Assembly (NCBI GenBank): GCA_002423105.1
Contig: DIUT01000027.1
Span: 26,043 to 90,042, forward strand
Source of the DNA: Geobacter sp. UBA6151
Lineage (GTDB): Bacteria > Desulfobacterota > Desulfuromonadia > Geobacterales > Pseudopelobacteraceae
Length of the DNA: 64,000 nt
Direction: 5' to 3'
The position numbers and the translations under genes were made by a program. Every line of letters starts with the position of its first letter. Position 1 is the stretch's first letter. Shown here one piece after another: positions 41,700-50,118 of this stretch. The notes below the pieces were generated by a model. It was not told the DNA's origin, did not search any database, and saw nothing but the letters and a program-made list of their open reading frames with translations.

Positions 41700-42126
41700 C
41701 TGTCTGCACAACCGCATCACCCGGCTTTATGGTACCCGGCTTGAGCACCCTGGCAAAGATGCCTTCCTTGGGCATGACACAATCACCGGCCTGATAGTAA
41801 ATGGCACAACGGGTATGGCATTCCTTGCCAATCTGAGTCACCTCCAGCAGGGTTTCCCCCACCTGCAAGCGGCTTCCCACCGGCAATGACGGAAGATTGA
41901 TGCCGCTGGTGGTTATGTTTTCGGCAAAATCGCCGTTGGTCACATCCAGGCCCAGCGCCCGCATTTTATCAATGCTTTCCTTGGCCAGCAGACTCACCTG
42001 ACGATGCCAGTCACCGGCATGGGCATCCCCCACAATACCGTGGTTTTCCCGCAACACAACCGCTTCAACCGGTTTCTTGCGCTCCCCTTTTTTTTCACTG
42101 ATACAGACTGCTATCACTTCCGCCAT
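41686..42126 (-). CDS. MOSC domain protein
   Basis: A 146-residue stand-alone MOSC domain, the C-terminal domain of molybdenum-cofactor sulfurase. Conserved stretches are ENHGIVGDAHAGDWHRQVSL, GDFAENITTSG and GKECHTRCAIYYQAGDC, where the conserved Cys may carry sulfur. MOSC proteins are thought to deliver sulfur to Mo or other metal clusters. Substrates of stand-alone forms are unknown. The start at 42126 begins at MAEVIAVCISEKKG. Its stop overlaps the VKOR gene start. Confidence 0.87.
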   Translation of the reverse strand: MAEVIAVCISEKKGERKKPVEAVVLRENHGIVGDAHAGDWHRQVSLLAKESIDKMRALGLDVTNGDFAENITTSGINLPSLPVGSRLQVGETLLEVTQIGKECHTRCAIYYQAGDCVMPKEGIFARVLKPGTIKPGDAVVQTDDQP

Positions 42127-42166
42127 CACTGGTATCCTCCCACCTGCGCCATGGCAACAGGGCCTT

Positions 42167-43087
42167 TCATTTTTCCTGAATAGTGCTGCGAACCTGATTT
42201 GCAACGTCAATAATAATCCCGATCAAGTCATCAGACTCTGAAGAGGGGATAAACCCTGGACCAACAAGTATGGAACGGTACAGGGGCTGCTCAAATCCCG
42301 TCACGTTATACGCCAGCAGTCTGCCGTCCGCAAGGTATTCGGCAGCAACGCTACGTACAATAAAGCCCAACCCGTCACCTGCAAGAACAGCTTGCAACTT
42401 CATGTTAAGGTCGTCATAGGTCAATACCTTGCAGAACTCATCCACCGATCTGCCCAGCACCCCCATCTTGTTTTCCAGGATACTGCGGGAGCAACAACCG
42501 GCAGCACGAATACAAATATTCCGTGACAACAAGTCGTTCAGCGACACCTCTGACACCGGAATGCCCAGGGAAGGAGCGCCTACCAGCACCATCACGTCAT
42601 TGGGCAAGCGGACCAGCTCGTTGCCGTGTATCGGCAGATTGTCGCAATGCTCGACGACTGCAATCTGAAACGTATCGTTTTGCAGGCCCTCGATGATCTT
42701 TTCCGGATTTTTGAGTGAAAATGAAAAGTTGTTAACAGCGGGGTGCTGATCCATAAACCTGCGAACTATGAGCGGAAGATGAGAAATTCCGAAGGATGCC
42801 GTACAACAAAACGTAAGTTTTTTGTTCTGCCGCAGAACATTCAGCTCATCGACACAGCGATTACACAACTCTACAACAGCTCTTGCATTTTTGACCACAA
42901 TCTTACCGGCAGGCGTCAGTTGCATGACCGGCCCGGAACGATCCAGCAGTGTCATTCCCAACTGTTCTTCAAGCAGCTTGATCCTTTTTGAAGCAGCAGA
43001 CTGGCTGATACAGAGAGATGTTGCTGCCCGCGAGAACGAACCGGTGTCCGCAACCGCGACAAGGCTTTTCAAAACATCTATATCCAT
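42167..43087 (-). CDS. LysR-family regulator, six-cysteine type (second copy)
   Basis: A 306-residue paralogue of the LysR at 35202. The DNA-binding segment is TGSFSRAATSLCISQSAASK. The cysteines at 26, 94, 95, 148, 198 and 199 (FCCTASFG, EHCDN, GCCSRS) coincide with those of the first copy, and two further cysteines lie at 75 and 78. ATG 43087 follows AGAGGAGA. It is the first gene of the MOSC-VKOR-tatA row and probably controls it. The inducer is unknown, with a thiophilic anion or metal(loid) plausible. Confidence 0.88.
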   Translation of the reverse strand: MDIDVLKSLVAVADTGSFSRAATSLCISQSAASKRIKLLEEQLGMTLLDRSGPVMQLTPAGKIVVKNARAVVELCNRCVDELNVLRQNKKLTFCCTASFGISHLPLIVRRFMDQHPAVNNFSFSLKNPEKIIEGLQNDTFQIAVVEHCDNLPIHGNELVRLPNDVMVLVGAPSLGIPVSEVSLNDLLSRNICIRAAGCCSRSILENKMGVLGRSVDEFCKVLTYDDLNMKLQAVLAGDGLGFIVRSVAAEYLADGRLLAYNVTGFEQPLYRSILVGPGFIPSSESDDLIGIIIDVANQVRSTIQEK

Positions 43088-43227
43088 AATCTTCTCCTCT
43101 GCAAACACAAGCACACATCACAACATTCAAATATTCATATACAAACTATCCACTTAATGGAATAGCCACGGGAAAAACTTTCGCGCATGGACTTTACAAC
43201 AGCTATGCTAAAAAATCCACGCAAAGA

Positions 43228-43441
43228 GACCTATGGAACCCTGAAATATGCTGTATCTGACTGGAGTAAAGGACCTTTTCTGCGGTGAGATCGTCGGTAT
43301 TACATGGGAGAGCGTATGATCAGGGAACTAGTAGGCAAGGCGCTCTTTCAGGCAGTGAAAGCCAAACGACCGCAACCCCGGCCTGACTCACCATTTGGAT
43401 CGTGGTAGCCAGTACTGACTACCAGAAATTGCTTACACTTT
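43228..43441 (+). mobile_element. degenerate IS3-family transposase (orfB) fragment
   Basis: This 330-bp gap has no intact gene, but on the plus strand pieces of an IS3-type integrase core can be read in successive frames. LYLTGVKDLFCGEIVG lies at 43251-43298, MIRELVGKALFQAVKAKRPQ at 43316-43375, and NPGLTHHLDRGSQY at 43374-43415. TDYQKLL follows at about 43415-43435. At least three frameshifts and a stop break it. The order matches the conserved DRGSQY region of IS3 transposases. No terminal repeats are visible. It marks past mobile activity at the edge of the arsenic block. Confidence 0.8.
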
Positions 43442-43453
43442 GATATTACGCCA

Positions 43454-44428
43454 TTATCCTCCCACCTGCGCCATGGTAAAGTTTGCATGGGCATAACCTT
43501 CACAGGTTATGCCGTGTCCTTCCGGTTTTGCCGATACTATTTTGCGCAGCACCTGGGCCAGGCCGTCACGGTCCGGCGGCCGTAAAAACGGCGCCAGATC
43601 GGTCTTTTCATCGGAGAAAAGGCAGCCCTTGGCCTGTCCGCGCGCAGTTACCCTGATCCGGTTGCATTCGCTGCAAAAGTGGCCGGAAACAGCGGTGATA
43701 ATACCGATACTACCCCGTGCTTCCGGGATGCGGAAATCGCGCGATGGTCCGGCATAGGACCCTTTGTCAACAGTTTCAAGGGGGTAATGCGCGGCAATCC
43801 GCTCCATGATCTCTTCGCCGGAAATGCTGTACCGCTGCCACCCTTCTTCCTTGACCACCGGCATATACTCGATAAACCTGACCGAATTGCCGCGGGTACG
43901 AGTCATTTCGACAAAATCCAGAATTTCGTTGTCGTTGATGCCGCGCATGATCACCACGTTAATTTTTGGCGGCGGAAACCCGGCTGCTTCGGCGGCATCC
44001 AGTCCGGCCAGCACACGGGCAAGATCACCACCACGGGTAATCTCGGCAAATGCCGCCGGTTTCAGGGAATCCAGACTGACATTCAGGCGCTGCACGCCGG
44101 CCTTGAACAGCTCACCAGCCATCTGCTCCAGCAGCAAGCCGTTGGTGGTCAGCGCCAGATGGCGCAAGCCAGGTATGGCGAAAAGCTGTGCCAGAAACGG
44201 GGTAATACCGGCCCGCACCAGTGGCTCGCCACCGGTGATGCGGATCTTTTCAATACCCAGCCCCACGGCGGTTTCGGCAATCAGGTACAGCTCCTCAAAG
44301 GAAAGCACTGCATCATGGCCGATCTTTTCCACCCCCTCGGCAGGCATGCAATAAAAACAGCGCATGTTGCAGCGGTCAGTCACTGAAAGGCGCAGGTAAT
44401 TTATTCGTCGTCCGTACAGGTCACGCAT
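43454..44428 (-). CDS. moaA: GTP 3',8-cyclase MoaA (molybdenum cofactor synthesis)
   Basis: A 324-residue radical-SAM enzyme for the first step of molybdopterin synthesis from GTP. The N-terminal cluster motif is CNMRCFYC (Cys20/24/27). The SAM/substrate region is KIRITGGEPLVRAG. The second Fe-S set is CSECNRIRVTARGQAKGC. The C-terminus ends in the essential GG. It lies 8 nt after the GGDEF-EAL gene and could be cotranscribed with it. It supports NarG and other Mo enzymes. Confidence 0.95.
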   Translation of the reverse strand: MRDLYGRRINYLRLSVTDRCNMRCFYCMPAEGVEKIGHDAVLSFEELYLIAETAVGLGIEKIRITGGEPLVRAGITPFLAQLFAIPGLRHLALTTNGLLLEQMAGELFKAGVQRLNVSLDSLKPAAFAEITRGGDLARVLAGLDAAEAAGFPPPKINVVIMRGINDNEILDFVEMTRTRGNSVRFIEYMPVVKEEGWQRYSISGEEIMERIAAHYPLETVDKGSYAGPSRDFRIPEARGSIGIITAVSGHFCSECNRIRVTARGQAKGCLFSDEKTDLAPFLRPPDRDGLAQVLRKIVSAKPEGHGITCEGYAHANFTMAQVGG

Positions 44429-44436
44429 AGGTCTTG

Positions 44437-47010
44437 CTACCCCTTTTGATTGTCAAGCACAAACTCCGGGCCGGGACAGCCGGTAAAATAGCCTTGGGCC
44501 AGATTGATGCCCAGATCCCGGACGGCATACAGCAGTTCTTCACTTTCAATATACTCGGCAATGGTCTGGATGCCAAACTCCTGGGCCAGCACCGCCAAAG
44601 TTTTAACAAAGGCCATATCCTTTGTGTCGCCCAGCATGTTGCGCACAAAAATCCCTTCGATCTTGACGTAGTCGATGGGCAACCTGCGGATATACTGAAA
44701 TGAGGAGAATCCTGAGCCAAAGTCGTCAATGGCGAACTTGAACCCTTCCATACGCAGATCCTGCACAAAATGCTCAAGCAGGGTCATGTTCTTCACGGTT
44801 TCCCGCTCCGTGATCTCGAACACCACCCGGTCATGCCGGATACCGTACTGGTTGGCCAGCTTGATGACGGACGGAACAAACTCTCGCAGAATCAGAGACT
44901 TGGGCGAAAGATTGATAAAGAGCAGTCCCTCATAGCCCACCGCTCTGGCCTTTTCAAACACTTTGTCCATCAGGATGTGGTCAAGGCGGCTGACAACCCC
45001 CAGCCGTTCGGCCACTTCAATGAACTCAGAAGCGGCCACGATCTTGTCGTCAACCACCATCCGGCACAACACCTCATGGCAGACGATCCGGCCAGTATCG
45101 GTGGCAACAATCGGCTGGAAGTACGGTATAACCAGTTTTTCTTCCAGGGCGTGCATCAGCACCCGTGACATTTCGTTGCTTTTCTGGAACACCTCCACCA
45201 CATCATCGTTGGTGGGCACGATGATGCAGTTTTTACCCAGGCCTTTGGCCTTATAGGTCATGTTATCTGCAAACAGGAACAGATCCTTGGCTGTTTCAGC
45301 ATGGTCCGGATAGATGGCAAAGCCGATGGAAGCCGTACCGCGAATTTTGGCGCCATCAATGGTTACCAGCAGCATCTCCTCCATCGCCGCCCTGATGCGG
45401 TCGGCCACCATATAGGTCTGCTCATGATCGGTCTCAGGTAACACAATGGCAAATTCGTCACCGCCGTAGCGGGCCAGTATGTCACCCTGGCGCAGGCAGC
45501 TGTGGATAGTGTCCGCAATCTGCGCCAGATACTTGTCGCCCACCAGATGACCATAGGTGTCATTGATATGTTTGAAGTTATCCAGGTCAATTACCAGCAA
45601 CCCGAATTTGTAGTTATGCCGCTGTGCCCGTCCAAGTTCATAGCCCAGCAGTTCCCAGAATACACGCTGGTTATACAGGTTGGTAAGCGGATCGCGGGTG
45701 GCGTAGTACTCCAGGTCCCTGGTGTATTTGTAAATGGCCTTGATGGAGCCCACCACATTCAGCAGGGTGGTCAGGATGCTGTTGATCACCAACGAGCGGA
45801 TCGGATCCATCATGATCTGGGACTGGACACCGATGCCCACCACGCCGCCAATCTGTGGCTGCTCCAGATACAGCGACTTGGTTTCCAGCTCTATCTCATG
45901 ACGGCCAATATCCAGCAGCGGCTTTGATTCATCAGAGATATTATGAATGATCTGGATGGTTGAACCGGGACGATATCGCAGATGCTCGTGGCCTGCCTGT
46001 TCACGGATGATCTCCTCCATAAAACTACGGGTCGTGGCCGACGGGGGAGTTGACCAGAACACTTCGATGTCAAAGCTTTCATCCTCAATCTGAAAGATGC
46101 AGAACAGGGCATAGGCAGGCATGACCTTGTTGATCTCTTCCAGCAGAAAACTCACCCGTTCCTTCCAGTCGCGGATGGAATCACCGGTGATGATGAACCG
46201 CTCCAGCACCTTGATCTCAAATTCCAGCATCTCCTTGCCCACGGCAACATCTTTTATGCGCAGGGCAAAGGCGCCAAAACCGCTGAAAATCTCCTCCAAC
46301 TCACCAAATTTGAGGGTTTCGCTCTCAGCTTCAAGGTCCTCTCCAACTTTTGTCAGATCAGAAACCTTGGAAACAGACCGAACCTTGTTATTCAAGCGAC
46401 TGACCGCATCCCCCAGATGACGGTTGACGAAACGGGAAACAAGCAAGGCCATGAGCAGCGGAATCGGCAGCAGCAGGAAAAAACTGACGATGCCGCGCTG
46501 AAACACCGCATCACGCATACTGCTGATGTCTTCGCGGATTTCCAGGGCGCCCAGCACATCTGAAGGCTTGGCCTTAGCATGACATTCCAGACAACGGACT
46601 TCGGCCTTGAAGGGAAACAGATGTTCAAAGGAATTCAATGTGCTGTGGTGTAATGGCTCACCTTTGGAAAATACTGTGGAGATGCGTACATTGCCTTCAT
46701 GAATGGTTGAAGGCACATGCAGAGCTACATAAAACTCTTTTGGTAGCTGCTGGCGATACTCCTCAAGTAATTTTTCCATATCTGCGTGGGAAAGTCCGGC
46801 CTCCATCGCCCGGTACATTGTTGTTCTGATCTGACGGGCTACAATGGCAGAATCGCGATCCGCCACCTGCTGTGCCTGCTGCAAAAACAACAGCGAGGTA
46901 ATGCCAATGACAGAGAGAAAGGTAACACAGGAGACAATCAGGGTGGCCGTGAAGATAAAGCGTTTCAAGGTGGTGGAGGTAAATGCTATGAATTTTTCAA
47001 GTAGAACCAT
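44437..47010 (-). CDS. membrane GGDEF-EAL protein with periplasmic c-type haem site
   Basis: An 857-residue c-di-GMP enzyme. A transmembrane helix at about 19-45 and a periplasmic domain of about 130 residues with a CxxCH motif (CLECH, 140-144) are followed by a second helix at about 174-193, a HAMP-like linker and a GAF-like part (250-410). GGDEF comes next, with the inhibitory site RQGD and active site RYGGDEF, then EAL with CHEVLCR, the ITERE motif and AIDDFGSGF. Both enzyme motifs look intact. ATG 47010 overlaps the holA stop (TAATG). It probably senses redox, or NO/CO, through haem. Confidence 0.88.
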   Translation of the reverse strand: MVLLEKFIAFTSTTLKRFIFTATLIVSCVTFLSVIGITSLLFLQQAQQVADRDSAIVARQIRTTMYRAMEAGLSHADMEKLLEEYRQQLPKEFYVALHVPSTIHEGNVRISTVFSKGEPLHHSTLNSFEHLFPFKAEVRCLECHAKAKPSDVLGALEIREDISSMRDAVFQRGIVSFFLLLPIPLLMALLVSRFVNRHLGDAVSRLNNKVRSVSKVSDLTKVGEDLEAESETLKFGELEEIFSGFGAFALRIKDVAVGKEMLEFEIKVLERFIITGDSIRDWKERVSFLLEEINKVMPAYALFCIFQIEDESFDIEVFWSTPPSATTRSFMEEIIREQAGHEHLRYRPGSTIQIIHNISDESKPLLDIGRHEIELETKSLYLEQPQIGGVVGIGVQSQIMMDPIRSLVINSILTTLLNVVGSIKAIYKYTRDLEYYATRDPLTNLYNQRVFWELLGYELGRAQRHNYKFGLLVIDLDNFKHINDTYGHLVGDKYLAQIADTIHSCLRQGDILARYGGDEFAIVLPETDHEQTYMVADRIRAAMEEMLLVTIDGAKIRGTASIGFAIYPDHAETAKDLFLFADNMTYKAKGLGKNCIIVPTNDDVVEVFQKSNEMSRVLMHALEEKLVIPYFQPIVATDTGRIVCHEVLCRMVVDDKIVAASEFIEVAERLGVVSRLDHILMDKVFEKARAVGYEGLLFINLSPKSLILREFVPSVIKLANQYGIRHDRVVFEITERETVKNMTLLEHFVQDLRMEGFKFAIDDFGSGFSSFQYIRRLPIDYVKIEGIFVRNMLGDTKDMAFVKTLAVLAQEFGIQTIAEYIESEELLYAVRDLGINLAQGYFTGCPGPEFVLDNQKG

Positions 47011-48005
47011 TAATTCACTCCGTTGCACGCGTCATACACCAGTCCCTGCAACACGGTTGCCGATGCGGTTCCGGTTTTAACCGCCAAATCTCCCTGATAG
47101 AACCGCTCAAACAGGGCGCGCAGTTCCCGCACCGTATAACGCTTGGCCTGGTTTACCTGCTCCCCCAGAAAAAAACTGTTGATCTTCAATTGCTTGCCGA
47201 TCTCCGCCGGAGGCAGTTTCAGATCCAGCAGCTCCCGGATGCGCCAAATGCGCCTGAAATGGCTGGACAGAGCACCTAAAATCATCGGGGCTTCCTCTCC
47301 GTTCAACAGCATGGCATGCAAGGTAGCAAGCGCCCTGACCAGATTTTTTTCTCCCATATAGCGGGCCAGTTCAAAGGCGCTGAACGCCTTGCTCTGGCTG
47401 ACAATGGCCCGCACATCTTCCAGGGTAATGACCGGCCGACTGCCTACATACAGGCTGGCCTTTTCCACCTGCGATACCAGCTCCTGCAGGTTGTTGCCGA
47501 CCATGAAAGCCAGCAGTTCTGCGCCTGCGCCGTCAATCTTTTTAGCATGCAGAGCCGCCTCGGCGTTGATGAACGGCGTCAGTTTATTTTCGTACAGTTT
47601 CTTGAATTCAAGGCTACCGGTCTGTTTTTTCAGCTCCGCAAAGAACTTGCGGCGCATATCCGGCTTGGCGGCAACAAAAAGCAGGCAGGTTTCCGGGCAG
47701 GGATTGGCAAGATAGGGAAGCAGCCCCTCCTGTGTGGCGGCGGGCAGTTTATCCGCCTGCCTGACAACCACTACCCGGCGCTGGGCAAACATCGGCAACG
47801 TCTGCGCGGTATCGAGTATCTCGGTACCCTTGCAGTCTCCACCGTAATAAATATTCAGGTTAAAGTCCTTCATGGCAGGATCGACAGCTGTTTCCATCAC
47901 CCGCCGCCCTGCCCGCTCCGCCAGAAACGGTTCTTCACCATAGAAAAAATAGATCGGGCTGAACTCTTCCTTTACCAGCTGTTTTTCAAGTTCCTGTTCA
48001 GTCAT
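47010..48005 (-). CDS. holA: DNA polymerase III delta subunit
   Basis: A 331-residue clamp-loader subunit that opens the beta clamp. Features are the N-terminal EFSPIYFFYGEEPFLAERA, MFAQRRVVVVRQADKL and the C-terminal LREL-type domain (LLDLKLPPAEIGKQLKIN). Family members are 330-345 residues. It overlaps siaD by 4 nt at its start and the GGDEF-EAL gene at its end, so a replication gene is embedded in a c-di-GMP signalling row. In relatives holA usually follows lptE. Confidence 0.92.
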   Translation of the reverse strand: MTEQELEKQLVKEEFSPIYFFYGEEPFLAERAGRRVMETAVDPAMKDFNLNIYYGGDCKGTEILDTAQTLPMFAQRRVVVVRQADKLPAATQEGLLPYLANPCPETCLLFVAAKPDMRRKFFAELKKQTGSLEFKKLYENKLTPFINAEAALHAKKIDGAGAELLAFMVGNNLQELVSQVEKASLYVGSRPVITLEDVRAIVSQSKAFSAFELARYMGEKNLVRALATLHAMLLNGEEAPMILGALSSHFRRIWRIRELLDLKLPPAEIGKQLKINSFFLGEQVNQAKRYTVRELRALFERFYQGDLAVKTGTASATVLQGLVYDACNGVN

Positions 48006-49183
48006 CCGGCTGACACTTCCTGCAATTGAGCGATCTCAAACCGGTCCCGCCCGGCGTTCTTGGCCGCATAGAGGGCATTGTCAACCCGTTGAATAAACCC
48101 GTCAATGCTGTTGCCAACAGTGAATTCTCCCACACCGAAGCTCATGGTCATACGTATCGCCTTGCTATCCCAGATAATTTCCTTTTCCCGTACCGCTGCT
48201 GCAAGCTTTTCCGCCACAATTACCGCCTGTTCAAGGGGAGTTTCAGGCAGCAAAACCATGAACTCTTCCCCTCCCCAACGGGCACAGACATCTTCTGCCC
48301 GGAGACTGTCCCGCAACTGGCCGGCAATCTGACGCAATACCCGGTCTCCGGCCAGATGACCGAAGGTATCATTGACCTGTTTGAAAAAATCCAGGTCACC
48401 CAGAATCAAGGAGAAGGTTTTTTGATGGCGTTCCGAACGTTTCTGTTCAATTTCAAGCTGATTTAACATCTCCATCCGGTTTGCCAGGCCGGTCATGATG
48501 TCGGTGCGCACCATCAACTCAAGCCGCATGTTCAGATCCCGCAACTGAAACTGGTAGGAATCGCTGATAGTTACAATCTTGTTGAAACGCCGCAAAAGCT
48601 TGGCATAGCGGGTGATAATCTTTTCCAGTTCCGGGGTTAGTGGATCACCGGCGCAGGAAACCCGTTGCAGCAGTACCCGCATCTCGCGCAGAGGTTCATC
48701 ATCGGGAACAGATGTTTTTTTATCGGCAGCGTGAGATTGAAAGCCCAACGCAGGGTTCTGATCCCGCTCACCCAGCCTGCTGTAGGTTGTCTTGACACAA
48801 TCGGGACAGATGCCGTGGCTGAACATGATATCCACATGGCTGCTGAAATAGGCTTCCAGCCGCTGCCAGTAGTCATCATCAGTGCGCACCTTGTGGCAGT
48901 ACATGCAGATCGGCAGCGCCACTTCACTTAAGCGGCGCAGCTTGATGGTAGACTGCTCCATCTTGATCGACAGTTCTTTCAGTTCCTGCTGATAGGAGTC
49001 ACTGATGGCAAGGGTTTTGTACAATTGATGATGGAGTTTCTTGAAGCTTTCGGCCAGCACGAAATATTCTGCAAGCAGTGCGGTTCTGTCTGCCGGGGGA
49101 GTGAGCAGAACCTGGTCAGTCCGTAACAGCATCGGATCTGCCTGAACTGCTGCAACAGGTAGTGTTTTCTTTTTTTGTTTCAT
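48002..49183 (-). CDS. siaD: SiaD-like diguanylate cyclase with duplicated stalk and CxxC module
   Basis: A 393-residue soluble protein. The coupling-helix unit KTLAISDSYQQELKELSIKM (56-75) recurs as KIVTISDSYQFQLRDLNMRL (202-221). Between them lies a CxxC (93/96)...CxxC (126/129) module with YWQRLEAYFSSH and FSHGICPDC. The C-terminal GGDEF domain has GGEEF (304-308) and the inhibitory RAED site exactly five residues before it, so it should make c-di-GMP. Pseudomonas SiaD has a single such stalk, to which SiaC binds. It overlaps siaC and holA by 4 nt each. Confidence 0.87.
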   Translation of the reverse strand: MKQKKKTLPVAAVQADPMLLRTDQVLLTPPADRTALLAEYFVLAESFKKLHHQLYKTLAISDSYQQELKELSIKMEQSTIKLRRLSEVALPICMYCHKVRTDDDYWQRLEAYFSSHVDIMFSHGICPDCVKTTYSRLGERDQNPALGFQSHAADKKTSVPDDEPLREMRVLLQRVSCAGDPLTPELEKIITRYAKLLRRFNKIVTISDSYQFQLRDLNMRLELMVRTDIMTGLANRMEMLNQLEIEQKRSERHQKTFSLILGDLDFFKQVNDTFGHLAGDRVLRQIAGQLRDSLRAEDVCARWGGEEFMVLLPETPLEQAVIVAEKLAAAVREKEIIWDSKAIRMTMSFGVGEFTVGNSIDGFIQRVDNALYAAKNAGRDRFEIAQLQEVSAG

Positions 49184-49557
49184 GCACTCAACGCCACAAT
49201 GTCAAACGGAAACGTAACCTCTTCACAGAACTCCTCAGCCAGCTCAAATGAACGGGGGTTTTCAAGATCATGACGCCAGATAATTGCAACGTTGCTGCCT
49301 TTTTTGAAAGCTTCTTCCAGGGCATCCAGCAGATCCAGCATGCACTTGATACTGCTGCTGTTCATATAGGTAACGGTAATGTCCACGGTTAGTTGCGCAT
49401 GCTGCTGCAAATACCGGCCAAGCCAGGCAAGCACCGGCGTATAAAAGGCAAAGGAGTTTTCCGGATAGGATTCGCCGACGATCCGTAACGTCTTTCCGGA
49501 GTCGTCAAAACTCACCAATGGTGTTGATGCGGTCTGCTGTATCTCAAGCTGTTCCAT
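49180..49557 (-). CDS. siaC: SiaC-family (DUF1987) phosphoswitch protein
   Basis: A 125-residue protein of the SiaC/DUF1987 family. The beta-strand SYPENSFAFYTPVLAWLG and the phospho-region VTYMNSSSIKCMLDLLD are diagnostic. The phosphorylatable Thr68 of Pseudomonas SiaC falls in the Ser67-Ser69 run here. In the characterised system, unphosphorylated SiaC binds and activates SiaD, SiaB phosphorylates it and SiaA reverses that. It overlaps siaD and lies 16 nt after siaB. Confidence 0.9.
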   Translation of the reverse strand: MEQLEIQQTASTPLVSFDDSGKTLRIVGESYPENSFAFYTPVLAWLGRYLQQHAQLTVDITVTYMNSSSIKCMLDLLDALEEAFKKGSNVAIIWRHDLENPRSFELAEEFCEEVTFPFDIVALSA

Positions 49558-49573
49558 CTGCTATCTCCAATGG

Positions 49574-50104
49574 TTAAATGAATGCTGCCAGACTGAAAAA
49601 AGTATGTTTATCATTAATATCACGCACTGAACAGACCATGGCTGACGAAGAACGTTTTGCAATTTCCAGAAGGCCAAGCCCTGCTCCAAGAGCGTCCGGC
49701 TGAACTTCACGCCGCATCTGCTCTTTGTACTGGCGTTTCAGCTCTTCCGGGGTCAAGGCATTGATCTCTGCAATCCGCCTGCAAATCAGCGCGCTATCCT
49801 CTTTCAGGATCGTATTGCCCGATGAAACGGCATAGCCGTCCCCCCAGCGGGCGATAGTGATAATGGAGGAGGAGGCCTCCCCCTGGCCAAGCTCACGCAG
49901 GGAAAGGTAGTTGCGCACGTTCTGGGCCAGCTCGATATAAACGGCAAAGACGTCCAGCACCGCAGCCTTGCCAATGTTCTCCGCCGCCAGATGGTTGCGC
50001 AACGCTGTGCCGATCTCCTCAATGATGCTGTGTGAGAAGGGACCGTTAAAGCACATCATCATCCCGGATTCGGCAAACTGTTCCCTCAGATTGTACAGAT
50101 CCAT
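49574..50104 (-). CDS. siaB: SiaB-family protein kinase
   Basis: A 176-residue GHKL-fold kinase of the SiaB family (DUF6272). The N-box-like ELAQNVRNYLSL and the glycine-rich ATP lid GAGLGLLEIAKRS are present. In Pseudomonas it phosphorylates SiaC and so shuts off SiaD. ATG 50104 follows AAAGGAG, and a longer frame from 50119 is rejected. Unlike other sia operons the gene is separated from siaA by a palindromic element that ends just before its ribosome-binding site. Confidence 0.88.
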   Translation of the reverse strand: MDLYNLREQFAESGMMMCFNGPFSHSIIEEIGTALRNHLAAENIGKAAVLDVFAVYIELAQNVRNYLSLRELGQGEASSSIITIARWGDGYAVSSGNTILKEDSALICRRIAEINALTPEELKRQYKEQMRREVQPDALGAGLGLLEIAKRSSSAMVCSVRDINDKHTFFSLAAFI

Positions 50105-50118
50105 GGCAACTCCTTTCA

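Noticed and set aside
44429..44436. Molybdenum-cofactor riboswitch ahead of moaA
   Set aside because: Only 8 nt separate moaA from the upstream gene, so there is no leader for such a structure. The gap on the other side of moaA is explained by the IS3 fragment.
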